Of a stretch of 64,000 bases of DNA, positions 27,988 to 38,147 are shown in pieces. The notes under the pieces were generated by a model. It saw only the letters and a list, made by a program, of their open reading frames with translations. It was not told where the DNA came from and made no database searches. Within the stretch, counting starts at the first letter, position 1; the number at the start of each line of letters is the position of its first letter. The stretch is from Arsenophonus nilaparvatae. Lineage in GTDB: Bacteria; Pseudomonadota; Gammaproteobacteria; Enterobacterales; Enterobacteriaceae. The stretch lies in NCBI RefSeq assembly GCF_000757905.1, contig NZ_JRLH01000008.1; one strand, written 5' to 3'. The position numbers and the translations under genes are program-made.

Positions 27988-29703
27988 TTAGTTAAGTTTT
28001 GTTTTTAGAAAATCAACTATCTCAGCAAGATCAATAAATTCTTTCTCATTATCTCGCCGCTGTTTATATTCAACCTTGTTGTCATCTAAATTACGATCAC
28101 CGATCACGATGGTATGAGGTATTCCAATAAGCTCCATATCGGCAAACATCACACCAGGCCGTTCTTTACGATCATCAAAAATGACATCAATACCATTGGC
28201 TTGCAAATCACAGTAAAGTTTTTCAGCAACTTCTTTAACGCGATAGGATTTATGCATATTCATAGGCAAAATAGCAACTTGGAAAGGTGCGATCGCATCA
28301 GACCAAATAATTCCTTTATCATCATGGCTCTGTTCAATTGCTGCTGCTACAATCCGAGTGACACCGATACCATAACATCCCATCGTTACCGTTTGATTAT
28401 GGCCATCTTCATTTTGAACGCTGGCCTTCATTGCTTCAGAATATTTGGTTCCTAGTTGAAAAATGTGGCCAACTTCAATTCCACGTTTAATTTGAACAGT
28501 TCCTTTACCATCGGGACTAGGATCGCCATCGACTACATTGCGTAGATCATAAACGTCGGGTAAAGGTAGATCCCGTTGCCAATTGATACCAAAATAGTGT
28601 TTATGATCAATATTGGCGCCGGCACTAAAATCACTCATCACGGCAACGCTGCGGTCGATAATTGCTGGTATTGACAAGTTAACCGGGCCTAATGAACCGG
28701 GACCTGCATGCAGGATTGCACGTATTTCTTCTTCTGTTGCGAATTTCAGTGGACTTGCAACCAGAGGATGTTTTTCTGCTTTGATCTCATTTAATTCATG
28801 ATCACCACGGATCAATAAGGCAACAAGCTGATGACCACTCTCTTTTGCTGCACTGACAATTAGGGTTTTAACTGTTTTTTCAATAGGTAAATTATGTTGA
28901 TTAACTAGCTCGGCAATAGTTTTGGCGTCAGGGGTATCGATAAGACGCATATCTTCAGCCGGTGCAGCACGTTCTTCCGTAAGACAAATTGCCTCTGCCA
29001 GCTCAATATTAGCGGCATAATCTGAAGCGGTAGAAAAAACAATATTATCTTCACCACTATCAGCTAATACCTGAAATTCATGCGAAGCATTGCCACCAAT
29101 AGAGCCAGTATCTGCTTGTACTGCCCTAAAATTGAAGCCAATACGGGTAAAGATTGTACTATATGCCTTGTACATTGCATCGTAAGTTTGTTGCAGAGAG
29201 TTTTGATCGGTATGAAAAGAATAAGCGTCTTTCATAATAAACTCACGGGAGCGCATCACACCAAAACGTGGCCTTACTTCATCACGAAATTTTGTTTGGA
29301 TTTGGTAAAGGTTTAACGGCAGCTGCTTATAAGAAGTCACTTCATTACGAATAAGATCGGTAATTACCTCTTCATGAGTCGGGCCCAACACAAAAGGTCG
29401 TTCACCACGATCAACAAAACGAAGTAACTCTGGGCCATATTGCTCCCAACGCCCACTTTCTTGCCATAAATCTGCTGGTTGAACTATCGGCATGGAAATC
29501 TCAATTGCACCCGTGCGATTCATTTCTTCACGAATAATGTTCTCAACTTTGCGCAGCACACGAACACCGGTTGGTAGCCAGTCATATAGCCCTGAAGCAA
29601 GTTTACGGATCATACCTGCGCGAAGCATCAGCTTATGACTGATCACTTCTGCGTCGGCGGGAGTCTCTTTTAAAGTAGAGAGAAGATATTGGCTTGTACG
29701 CAT
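27988..29703 (-). CDS. proS: Prolyl-tRNA synthetase
   Basis: ProS charges tRNA-Pro. The 571 residues match E. coli (572), of the bacterial type with an editing insertion. Class II motif 1 lies around ASGLYDWLPTGVRVLRK near residue 36. Motif 2 covers QTKFRDEVRPRFGVMRSREF near 135. The INS editing domain (about 225-395) has the lysine-bearing KTVKTLIVSA and GDHELNEIKA. Motif 3 is TMGCYGIGVTRIVAA near 440. A C-terminal anticodon-binding domain ends FLKTKLN. It is transcribed on the minus strand, 107 bp downstream of trmO. Confidence 0.98.
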   Translation of the reverse strand: MRTSQYLLSTLKETPADAEVISHKLMLRAGMIRKLASGLYDWLPTGVRVLRKVENIIREEMNRTGAIEISMPIVQPADLWQESGRWEQYGPELLRFVDRGERPFVLGPTHEEVITDLIRNEVTSYKQLPLNLYQIQTKFRDEVRPRFGVMRSREFIMKDAYSFHTDQNSLQQTYDAMYKAYSTIFTRIGFNFRAVQADTGSIGGNASHEFQVLADSGEDNIVFSTASDYAANIELAEAICLTEERAAPAEDMRLIDTPDAKTIAELVNQHNLPIEKTVKTLIVSAAKESGHQLVALLIRGDHELNEIKAEKHPLVASPLKFATEEEIRAILHAGPGSLGPVNLSIPAIIDRSVAVMSDFSAGANIDHKHYFGINWQRDLPLPDVYDLRNVVDGDPSPDGKGTVQIKRGIEVGHIFQLGTKYSEAMKASVQNEDGHNQTVTMGCYGIGVTRIVAAAIEQSHDDKGIIWSDAIAPFQVAILPMNMHKSYRVKEVAEKLYCDLQANGIDVIFDDRKERPGVMFADMELIGIPHTIVIGDRNLDDNKVEYKQRRDNEKEFIDLAEIVDFLKTKLN

Positions 29704-29810
29704 TATTAGCTTCCATCAACAACGAATTACTTCCAGTTGGTATTAACCAACCATTAAAACAAAATTATCCTCTAGTCTACCAGCGAGTTGCTAATGTCTA
29801 AAGAGATAAC

Positions 29811-30524
29811 TTAATTTTTTAGCGTATCTATAGCGAGAACGGCAGTGATATTTGCTGAAACCTGCCATCTAACATTAAAATCAAGTAAATGGGCAGCGTA
29901 GATTTTTTCGTCAGCTTCGCTTTTTTTATAAGCTGGACGTGGATCTTGCGCTAAAACTTGGCGAATAAAACGCTCAAGGAAAGGATAGCGGGTTTGTTGC
30001 TCAATCAACTGTTTTTGGGCAGTAGCTGAAAAAACCACTTTCATTTCACTGGCCGGTGCAGCTTGGGCAAATCCAGCAACTGCTTTTGGTAAAGATTCCG
30101 CAAACGGCAGATAGGGTTTTATATCAATCACAGGGGTGCCATCAACTAAATCCAGACTACCTAAAGCTAAATCTACTTCGTTATCACGGATAATTAAATT
30201 TTTCAATTTTATTAATGATATACCTATTGGATTAGGACGAAATGGAGAACGAGTGGCGAAAACACCCATTTTGGTATTACCGCCTAAACGGGGAGGCCTT
30301 ACTAATGGACGCCAACCTTCAGTCATGGTTTGATGAAAAATGAAAATAAGCCAAATATGACTAAATTGTTCTAATCCACGAACAGCATCAGGATGATTAT
30401 AAGGCGGAAATAGGCGCAAATAACCCTGTCCATCATCAATTAAGCCTGGTTGTCTCGGGATGGCAAATTTTTCTTTATAAGGTGATTCTATCACCCCAAT
30501 CACGTTAAATTGAAAATTATCCAT
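29811..30524 (-). CDS. trmO: tRNA (N6-threonylcarbamoyladenosine 37-N6)-methyltransferase TrmO
   Basis: TrmO (YaeB, TsaA) methylates t6A37 in threonine tRNA using SAM. The 237 residues match E. coli (235). The beta-barrel core has IGVIESPYKEKFAIPRQPG, FSHIWLIFIFHQ, and the SAM-site segment GVFATRSPFRPNPIGIS near residue 90. VDGTPVIDIKPYLP and the C-terminal helical tail DPRPAYKK complete it. It overlaps rcsF by 8 nt, so the two are co-transcribed. Confidence 0.95.
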   Translation of the reverse strand: MDNFQFNVIGVIESPYKEKFAIPRQPGLIDDGQGYLRLFPPYNHPDAVRGLEQFSHIWLIFIFHQTMTEGWRPLVRPPRLGGNTKMGVFATRSPFRPNPIGISLIKLKNLIIRDNEVDLALGSLDLVDGTPVIDIKPYLPFAESLPKAVAGFAQAAPASEMKVVFSATAQKQLIEQQTRYPFLERFIRQVLAQDPRPAYKKSEADEKIYAAHLLDFNVRWQVSANITAVLAIDTLKN

Positions 30525-30915
30525 TAATAATATTCAGCGCAGAGCCTTCACAAATAGCAGTTTGATAACAATCTGGTGTACTAATTATTTCACAACGGTG
30601 CAATAACACGCTATTCGCGCCGAGAGAAGAGGCGTTTTTCAGCATGTTTTTTTTCGCTACGGGAATACTTACACTTGGATCTTGTCGATTAGGTTGGCAT
30701 GAAATACCGGAAACAATGCCCAGATCCTTAAATGGTTTACCCAGTAATGCTTCTGTTTTATCAATAATTTTTACCACAGAGCGCTTTTGTGGTGATTTTT
30801 TTTTGATAATATTTGGGGGATTTTTTAGCGAGTTATCTGGTTTATTATATTCAGCTGGAGAAAGTACATTACAGCCTGAGATACAGAGTGTAAGACAACA
30901 GAGTAATAGGCGCAT
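30517..30915 (-). CDS. rcsF: Outer membrane stress-sensor lipoprotein RcsF
   Basis: RcsF senses envelope damage and activates the Rcs phosphorelay by relieving IgaA inhibition; it normally associates with BamA. The 132 residues match E. coli (134). The signal peptide has lipobox ISGC (Cys15), then a Pro- and Lys-rich linker (about 20-47). The folded domain starts KTEALLGKPFKDLGIVSGIS. Four Cys that form nested disulphides are seen in ISCQP, LLHRCEI, PDCYQ and AICEGSALNI. bamA and igaA are both intact in this window, so the sensing axis is kept. Confidence 0.94.
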   Translation of the reverse strand: MRLLLCCLTLCISGCNVLSPAEYNKPDNSLKNPPNIIKKKSPQKRSVVKIIDKTEALLGKPFKDLGIVSGISCQPNRQDPSVSIPVAKKNMLKNASSLGANSVLLHRCEIISTPDCYQTAICEGSALNIING

Positions 30916-31062
30916 ATAAATTCCTTATTAAAGAAATCAAATAGAACTACAAATCAGCTTTAGCCATAATAATAGAAACAATTGACTGTATAAAATTTAT
31001 AATAAAACCAGCGAATATAATCCGCTGGTTTTATTATAATGTCATTTTTTTTGAAAAAGCGA

Positions 31063-31884
31063 TCACCAGCCTGGAATAGCACCACCGTCAAAAATTTTAT
31101 TGGCTGCTTCAGCTACTTCTTCGGATTGATAGGCTTTAACAAACTTTTTCACATTTTCATTATCTTTATTATCTTCACGACTCACAATGAGATTTACATA
31201 TGGTGAATTTTTGTCCTCAACGAACAATCCATCTTTTGCGGGCGTTAATTTAGGTTCGGCGCTACTAGCCCAAGTGGAATTAATAATCGCTAGTGCAATT
31301 TTCGGATCATCTAAACTACGGGGTAATTGCGGTGCTTCAAGTTCAATAAAGTTTAGCTTTTTTGGATTTTCGGTGATATCCAATATAGTGGGTTGTAAAC
31401 CGGCACTGGCATTTACTTTGATTAGCCCTTGTTTTTGTAGCAACAATAGTGAACGTCCTAAATTGGTAGGATCATTCGGGATCGCGATTTGGGCTCCATC
31501 AGGTAGTTGTTCAACAGATTTAATTTTTTTAGAATAAGCCGCAATAGGATAAATAAAGGTGTTTCCAACAGCGACTAATTTATAATTGCGATCTTTAATT
31601 TGTTGCTCTAAATAAGGTTTATGTTGAAATACATTAAGATCAATATCGCCTTTGTCCAGGGATTCATTTGGCAATACAAAATCATTAAAGGTAACTAATT
31701 CAACATCTAACTGATATTTTTCTTTGGCAACTTTTTGTGCGACTTCAGCCACTGCTAACTCTTCCCCCATAATGACACCCACTTTGATGTGATTAGGTTT
31801 TTCTGTTTTTCCCCCCCAGCCACTAAAAACTAATATGCTTAATAGCGCTGCAATAGCGGTGATGGTTTTTATTTTGATAGACAT
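31063..31884 (-). CDS. metQ: D/L-methionine ABC transporter substrate-binding protein MetQ, lipobox cysteine lost
   Basis: MetQ captures methionine for the MetNI importer and is normally a lipoprotein on the outer face of the inner membrane. The 273 residues cover the whole NlpA/MetQ fold: HIKVGVIMGEELAVAEVAQK, VELVTFNDFVLPNE, DLNVFQHKPYLEQQ, IPNDPTNLGRSLLLLQ and VNLIVSREDNKDNENVKKF. The lipobox position that is Cys23 in E. coli (LVGCG) is Trp here (FSGWGG; codon TGG at 31816-31818, beside a G7 run). Without Cys it cannot be lipidated and may stay anchored by its signal or be released. It lies downstream of metI. Confidence 0.95.
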   Translation of the reverse strand: MSIKIKTITAIAALLSILVFSGWGGKTEKPNHIKVGVIMGEELAVAEVAQKVAKEKYQLDVELVTFNDFVLPNESLDKGDIDLNVFQHKPYLEQQIKDRNYKLVAVGNTFIYPIAAYSKKIKSVEQLPDGAQIAIPNDPTNLGRSLLLLQKQGLIKVNASAGLQPTILDITENPKKLNFIELEAPQLPRSLDDPKIALAIINSTWASSAEPKLTPAKDGLFVEDKNSPYVNLIVSREDNKDNENVKKFVKAYQSEEVAEAANKIFDGGAIPGW

Positions 31885-31929
31885 AATTACCTCTATAAGA
31901 CTAAATCTTAGTGCTTTTAAGCAATAATT

Positions 31930-32583
31930 TTATTTACGGGTTTTTTTCATTACGTGATTACCAACAAATTGAATAGCAAAAACCAAAATAATCAGTAAAG
32001 CAAGAACCGTATTCATAACAGTTGGGTTATAGGTATAATAGCCGTATTGCATAGCAATCTGACCCAGTCCACCAGAACCCACTGCGCCGCCCATTGCAGA
32101 GTAACCTACTAACATAATTAAAGTAATGGTCGCTGCATTGACTAAACCGGGTAAAGATTCAGGTAACAGAATTTTACCAATGATTTGTAGCGGCGGCGTT
32201 GCACCCATTGAACGAGCAGCTTCAATTAAGCCATTAGGGATCTCTAACAGCGTATTTTCAACCATACGGGCAATGAAAGGTGCTGCACCAATAGTTAACG
32301 GAACGATCGCGGCCTGAATACCGATAGATGTGCCGACAATTAATTTAGTTAATGGAATAATCCAAACCAATAAAATAATAAATGGAATGGAACGAAACAC
32401 ATTAACCAATGCAGACACTATTCGATAAAGGGTAAGATTTTCCATAACTTGCCCGGGGCGGGTCACATAAAGTAATATGCCAATAGGAAGCCCTAATAAA
32501 AACCCCAAAAATCCCGACACAAAAGTCATGATAAGTGTATCTAACGCACCATTTAGTAGCAGAATGATCATTTTTTCAGACAT
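31930..32583 (-). CDS. metI: Methionine ABC transporter permease MetI
   Basis: MetI is the membrane channel of the methionine importer. The 217 residues equal E. coli. Five membrane helices are evident. The coupling EAA-type loop is in GLIEAARSMGATPPLQIIGK near residue 137. VVLIV-type helices and MGGAVGSGGLGQIAMQYGYY near 165 are family-specific. It overlaps metN by 8 nt. Confidence 0.97.
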   Translation of the reverse strand: MSEKMIILLLNGALDTLIMTFVSGFLGFLLGLPIGILLYVTRPGQVMENLTLYRIVSALVNVFRSIPFIILLVWIIPLTKLIVGTSIGIQAAIVPLTIGAAPFIARMVENTLLEIPNGLIEAARSMGATPPLQIIGKILLPESLPGLVNAATITLIMLVGYSAMGGAVGSGGLGQIAMQYGYYTYNPTVMNTVLALLIILVFAIQFVGNHVMKKTRK

Positions 32584-33607
32584 AACCTAAGATCTCCACT
32601 TTTACATGGTGCTCTTCTAAAAAAGTAATTGATTTTTCAATACCTTCGTCAAGACCATGAAATTCAGCAAGCATAAAACCAAATTTAACACCACCGGCGT
32701 AATCTATTTGTGAGCTCAATATATTGATGTCGATATTAAATTTTCTAACAACCATTGAAATTAATGGTGCATCTACTGACTTACCGGTAAATTCCAATTT
32801 CAATAATGGCGATAAATCTGGCGCTGGCACCATCTGCAAACGCGTTTGATAATCTTCTGGAATATCTAATACGAATGTTGATTTAATAAAATTTTGCGCA
32901 ATTGGTGTCTTAGGATGAGAAAATACCTCACTAACGCTATCTTGTTCTATTAAACGCCCTTCACTGATAATCGCGACTTGATCGCATATACGTTTTACAA
33001 CATCCATCTCGTGAGTAATAAGCAAGATGGTTAAACCTAAACGTCGATTAATATCTTTTAATAGCTCAAGAATAGAACGGGTTGTTGCTGGATCTAATGC
33101 ACTTGTCGCTTCATCACATAATAATATTTTAGGCGAATTGGCTAAAGCACGAGCTATAGCAACGCGTTGCTTCTGTCCTCCAGATAGACTGGCTGGATAG
33201 GCATCCTTTTTATTTGCTAAACCGACTAGCTTTAATAACTCTGTTACGCGTTGATGGATCTCGGCTTTTGGCGTGTTATCTAGTTCTAGAGGTAAGGCAA
33301 TATTATCGAAAACATTGCGTGATGAAAGTAGATTGAAATGTTGGAAAATCATGCCGATAGTACGACGCGTTAAGATTAATTGTTTTTCAGAAAGATCTGT
33401 CAACGCTTGCCCATCAATCAATACTTCACCTGTCGTTGGGCGTTCAAGCATATTGACACAACGAATTAGCGTACTTTTTCCGGCACCGGAAGCACCGATA
33501 ACTCCATAAATTTGGCCTTGAGGGACATGCAGATTAATATTGGTTAATGCGTGAATTGCATGTGCTCCTTGGTGAAAAATTTTATTAATGTTAGAAAGTC
33601 TTATCAT
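32576..33607 (-). CDS. metN: Methionine ABC transporter ATP-binding protein MetN
   Basis: MetN is the ATPase of the importer. The 343 residues equal E. coli. Walker A is GASGAGKSTLIRCVN at about residues 37-51, Q-loop MIFQHFNLLSS, signature SLSGGQKQRVAIARAL near 141, Walker B ILLCDEATSALD near 163, and H-loop LLITHEMD near 196. The C-terminal ACT-like C2 domain (about 265-343) binds methionine and gives trans-inhibition. It is first in metNIQ, under a MetJ operator. Confidence 0.98.
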   Translation of the reverse strand: MIRLSNINKIFHQGAHAIHALTNINLHVPQGQIYGVIGASGAGKSTLIRCVNMLERPTTGEVLIDGQALTDLSEKQLILTRRTIGMIFQHFNLLSSRNVFDNIALPLELDNTPKAEIHQRVTELLKLVGLANKKDAYPASLSGGQKQRVAIARALANSPKILLCDEATSALDPATTRSILELLKDINRRLGLTILLITHEMDVVKRICDQVAIISEGRLIEQDSVSEVFSHPKTPIAQNFIKSTFVLDIPEDYQTRLQMVPAPDLSPLLKLEFTGKSVDAPLISMVVRKFNIDINILSSQIDYAGGVKFGFMLAEFHGLDEGIEKSITFLEEHHVKVEILGYV

Positions 33608-33675
33608 TATTGTGATCTACTAAATAATGGAAATAGAGTGGTAAGAAAATTCGACTATATTTAACACGGATGTTA

Positions 33676-33691
33676 AGGTGTCTAGACGTCT
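33676..33691. promoter_or_regulatory. MetJ operator: two adjacent met boxes
   Basis: AGACGTCT at 33684-33691 is a perfect met box, and the abutting AGGTGTCT at 33676-33683 matches 6 of 8 positions. MetJ binds tandem 8-bp boxes. The site lies 69-84 bp upstream of metN in the gap with divergent gmhB, so metNIQ is probably repressed by methionine through S-adenosylmethionine. Confidence 0.85.
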
Positions 33692-33778
33692 AAGTCAACA
33701 AAAATATAAATACGACTCTTGTTCTTATTTAGCTGCTTTTCATATAATGAACAAAGTTAAATTTAATGGAGTAATGTG

Positions 33779-34342
33779 GTGAGTCAAAGTATTCCGGCAA
33801 TTTTCCTCGATCGTGATGGTACTATTAACCTCGATCATGGTTATGTTTATGAAATAGATAATTTTCAGTTTATCGAAGGCGCAATTGAAGCAATGCTTGA
33901 ATTAAAAAAAATGGGCTATGCATTGATTCTTGTTACTAATCAATCAGGTATTGCAAGAGGATTCTTCACAGAAGCACAATTTCTTGAACTGACAGAATGG
34001 ATGGATTGGTCTCTTATTGATCGTGGCGTTGAGCTTGATGGTATTTATTATTGTCCTCATCATCCTGATGCAATTGAACAAAAATATAAACAAATATGCG
34101 ATTGCCGTAAGCCGAAAGCTGGTATGCTATTGGCAGCGCGAAAACAACTTAATATTAATATGAAGGCCTCTTACATGGTGGGCGATAAGCTTTCTGATAT
34201 GCAAGCCGGTAAAGAAGCACATATTGGTACTAATGTATTGGTAACTACAGGAAAATCTGTCACTGAAGATGATAAAAAGTCTGCTGATTGGATTATAAAT
34301 AGCTTGGTAGATTTACCTAATAAGATAAAAAATCGGCAATAA
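33779..34342 (+). CDS. gmhB: D-glycero-beta-D-manno-heptose-1,7-bisphosphate 7-phosphatase
   Basis: GmhB removes the 7-phosphate in ADP-heptose synthesis for the LPS inner core. HAD-family motifs are FLDRDGTINLDHGYVYEI near residue 8, VTNQSGIARG near 51, the zinc-binding YYCPHHPDAIEQ...ICDCRKPK loop, and MVGDKLSDMQAG near 135. The start is GTG; 33776 and 33779 are both GTG. The family start MSQSIPAIF and GGAG spacing favour 33779, while the nearby ATG at 33774 is closed by a stop. The 187 residues match E. coli. It lies directly before the rRNA leader, as gmhB precedes rrnH in E. coli. Confidence 0.95.
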   Translation: MSQSIPAIFLDRDGTINLDHGYVYEIDNFQFIEGAIEAMLELKKMGYALILVTNQSGIARGFFTEAQFLELTEWMDWSLIDRGVELDGIYYCPHHPDAIEQKYKQICDCRKPKAGMLLAARKQLNINMKASYMVGDKLSDMQAGKEAHIGTNVLVTTGKSVTEDDKKSADWIINSLVDLPNKIKNRQ

Positions 34343-34397
34343 AAAAATAACAACATTGTTCATAAATAAAGCAAATTTATTTTTTTCAAAAAAGTAC

Positions 34398-34540
34398 TTG
34401 TACAAAGCTAAAATCAATCTATAATGCCCTCCCGTTAACGCAATTTACTCATCAATTGATGAATAAAAGCGAAAAGGAAAATTAAGGTGAAAAGCGTAAT
34501 ATACGCCACCTCGCGGCCTAGGTCGCACGCTCTTTAACAA
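34398..34540 (+). promoter_or_regulatory. rRNA operon promoter P1, probable P2 and boxA antiterminator
   Basis: P1 has TTGTAC (34398-34403), 16 nt, TATAAT (34420-34425), then the GC-rich discriminator GCCCTCCC typical of stringently controlled rRNA promoters. A probable P2 -10 is TAATAT at 34497-34502, followed by ACGCCACC. The boxA-type sequence GCTCTTTAACA is at about 34529-34539, and the leader after it closely matches the E. coli rrn leader up to the 16S start. All control signals look functional even though the operon body is wrecked. Confidence 0.88.
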
Positions 34541-34755
34541 TTAATCAGACAATCTGTGTGGGCACTCGCAAGACATCATCAAAAAATATTTGATTTTAAA
34601 GTCTTGAAGAGTGACAAAACAGTTAATTCATATATGAACTAATATGCAGTAACGTTATTTTGAACGGCAGCGGCGAAGGTGGTCAAACACCGGCAAAGCG
34701 GGTTGAACAAAAGGGCGTTACGGTCAGTAAAACATTCTTTGAGCATCAAGCTTTT

Positions 34756-35550
<795 letters not shown>

Positions 35551-35579
35551 TGTAATGGTCAACAAATTCTGTAGAAGAT

Positions 35580-36428
35580 CTAAGCGGCATTCTTTAGTTC
35601 ATGATATTTTTGATGTGGCGTTAAATAACCAATCGTTGAATGGCGTCGATAATAATTATAAAACTGAATGTAATTTTCAACTTCATAGACAACAGATTGA
35701 TGATTCATAAACGATAAATGGTTAAGCTTTTCTGTCTTTAAACTCCTAAAAAATCTTTCCATCACGGCATTATCGAGGCAATTACCTCGCCGACTCATGC
35801 TTTGAGTTATTTTCCGTTCAAAGAGGTGCACCCTAAACTCCTCCGATGAATATTGGCAACCTTGATCTGAATGGAACATCAAACTTGTCGTATCCGGTAA
35901 TTGCCGTTCAATGGCGTTATCTAAGGCTTCTTTCACTAATTTCGTATCCGGTTTTGTTGATAAGGCATAACCAATAACTTCTTTGGTGGCTAAATCTAAC
36001 ACGCAAGCTAAATAGCTCCACCCATAGTGATATCTAATATACGTGATATCACCGACATAATAGTGATTATGCTGTTGAGGGGAAAATTGTCGTTTAAGCA
36101 AATTAGGGGCATATCGATGTTCGTTACCCGATGAGGGATAGTAATGCTTTTTCGTTGGTCTAATTGCAACTAATTGATTTAATTTCATGATGTTTGATAT
36201 TTTATAAGTGCCAATCTGGCACCCTAAACCCTTTAACTCAGCTTGGATACGTCTTTTGCCATAAGTTTGGCCCGATGTATAAAAAATACGTTTGATTTCG
36301 CCACACAGCCTTTCATTTTCAACTGTCGGTATTTTCGTTTCATAATAAAAACTACTACTGCTTACTTCAAAAAGATGGCATAACTCAGTGACCGTAAAAT
36401 TGGGGTACATAATTTTCATTTGCTTCAC
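35580..36428 (-). CDS. IS3-family transposase OrfB (DDE catalytic domain), copy 1
   Basis: The 282 residues form the HTH_21 plus rve-type integrase core of IS3 transposases. The N-terminal part has SSSSFYYETKIPTVENERLC and KIYTSGQTYGKRRI-like sequence. The DDE triad is Asp in YYVGDITYI (about 125), Asp in FHSDQGCQYSS (about 185) and Glu in NAVMERFFRSLKTEK (about 221). QFYNYYRRHSTIGYLTP is near the end. The apparent start is GTG overlapping the orfA stop (GTGA), but it is more probably made as an OrfAB fusion by -1 frameshifting. Confidence 0.95.
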   Translation of the reverse strand: MKQMKIMYPNFTVTELCHLFEVSSSSFYYETKIPTVENERLCGEIKRIFYTSGQTYGKRRIQAELKGLGCQIGTYKISNIMKLNQLVAIRPTKKHYYPSSGNEHRYAPNLLKRQFSPQQHNHYYVGDITYIRYHYGWSYLACVLDLATKEVIGYALSTKPDTKLVKEALDNAIERQLPDTTSLMFHSDQGCQYSSEEFRVHLFERKITQSMSRRGNCLDNAVMERFFRSLKTEKLNHLSFMNHQSVVYEVENYIQFYNYYRRHSTIGYLTPHQKYHELKNAA

Positions 36429-36739
36429 GATTTTGAGTTTTGATTGTCGAGGATGAAGTAAGCCGCGGCTTTTTTTAATATGTCATTATCCCTCTGAGCA
36501 CGCTTAAGTTTTGCTTCTAATTCTTGTATGCGCTGTTGCTCGGGCGTTAACGCTTTTGATTTTACAGGCGTATTCCCATTCAACTCGGCAAGATATTGTT
36601 GCTTCCAGCGCGATACGGCAGATTTACCCGCACCGGATATTTTTTCAACTTGGATATTGCTATATCCACCTTCAACCATGAGTTTTGCATATTCCAGTTT
36701 TTGCTTTGCGCTAAAGGTCACTTTTACTTTTCGTGGCAT
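36425..36739 (-). CDS. IS3-family transposase OrfA (helix-turn-helix), copy 1
   Basis: The 104 residues have an N-terminal helix-turn-helix, FSAKQKLEYAKLMVEGGYSN and GAGKSAVSRWKQQYL, followed by the leucine-zipper-like coiled coil QQRIQELEAKLKRAQRDNDI. Near the end, the codons for LKK lie on an A7 run (36470-36476 on the plus strand as T7) followed by the palindrome AAGCCGCGGCTT. That is a -1 frameshift signal leading into orfB, whose frame is open from that point. Confidence 0.93.
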   Translation of the reverse strand: MPRKVKVTFSAKQKLEYAKLMVEGGYSNIQVEKISGAGKSAVSRWKQQYLAELNGNTPVKSKALTPEQQRIQELEAKLKRAQRDNDILKKAAAYFILDNQNSKS

Positions 36740-36806
36740 GTTTATACCTATAAGATTTTGCTTAATTATAAGCTATAAATCTCTACAGTTTTATTAGACC
36801 ACTACA

Positions 36807-37600
<794 letters not shown>

Positions 37601-37751
37601 CAACACCGAAGGTGTTTTTGGAGAGAGAATTTTAGCTTGTTTTGAGATTGAATCTGGTCGAATTTTGCTGAAGGCCGAGGTGTGTTTGCTACTGAGGTAG
37701 GTGAGCAGCCTGTAAGGCAGCGAAATGAGACGGGATAAATAGAAAAGAATT

Positions 37752-37871
37752 TGTCTGGCGGTAATAGCGCGGTGGTCCCACCTGACCCCATGCCGAACTC
37801 AGAAGTGAAATGCCGTAGCGCCGATGGTAGTGTGGGGTCTCCCCATGTGAGAGTAGGGAGCTGCCAGACTT
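37752..37871 (+). rRNA. rrf: 5S rRNA, first copy
   Basis: The 120 nt are collinear with enterobacterial 5S: GTAGCGCGG-like start, CCCATGCCGAACTCAGAAG, CGATGGTAGTGTGGGGTCTC and GAGAGTAGGGA. Helix I pairs GTCTGGC with GCCAGAC. It is followed by a hairpin, ACTAATGG/CCATTAGT at 37881-37902, without a T tract. The 145-nt gap to the second 5S holds no tRNA gene that I can see. Confidence 0.95.
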
Positions 37872-38016
37872 TAATTTAATACTAATGGGAAAGACCATTA
37901 GTGAAATGAATCTGCGATAGAACAGTTTGGTTAGTGGTTATTTATCTATACTTTTAATTATTAATATGATGGATAAGCTGCTTAAACGTTCGTTAAAATA
38001 TAAATAGCAAAGAATT

Positions 38017-38136
38017 TGCTTAGTAGCTATAGCGCGGTAGCTCCACCTGATCCCATGCCGAACTCAGAAGTGAAATGCCGTAGTGCCGATGGTAGTGTGG
38101 GGTCTCCCCATGTGAGAGTAGGGAACTGCTAAGCTT
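38017..38136 (+). rRNA. rrf: 5S rRNA, second, divergent copy
   Basis: The core matches the first copy almost exactly, but the terminal helix differs on both strands: GCTTAG pairs with CTAAGC instead of GTCTGGC with GCCAGAC. Changes also occur in the GGTAGCTCCACCTGATCCC stretch. Base pairing of helix I is kept, arguing for a working gene. A double 5S at an operon end is also known in E. coli rrnD, which has a Thr tRNA between the copies; none is seen here. Confidence 0.93.
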
Positions 38137-38147
38137 AAAATATTAAG

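Larger units (their letters stand above)
35551..36806 (-). mobile_element. IS3-family insertion sequence, copy 1 (1256 bp)
   Basis: The ends TGTAATGGTCAACAAATTCT (left) and, inverted, TGTAGTGGTCTAATAAAACT (right) are imperfect terminal inverted repeats starting TG. It encodes OrfA and OrfB in the IS3 layout. It differs from copy 2 (53270-54525) at one base that I could find (35830 A, copy 2 G). The flanking triplets TAC and GTG do not match, so there is no target duplication. It lies between a 16S 5' fragment and a 23S 3' fragment and is oriented opposite to rRNA transcription. Confidence 0.95.

Noticed and set aside
37872..38016. A Thr tRNA between the two 5S genes, as in E. coli rrnD
   Set aside because: I could not find a cloverleaf or a T-loop GTTCGA-like motif; only a simple hairpin at 37881-37902 is present.
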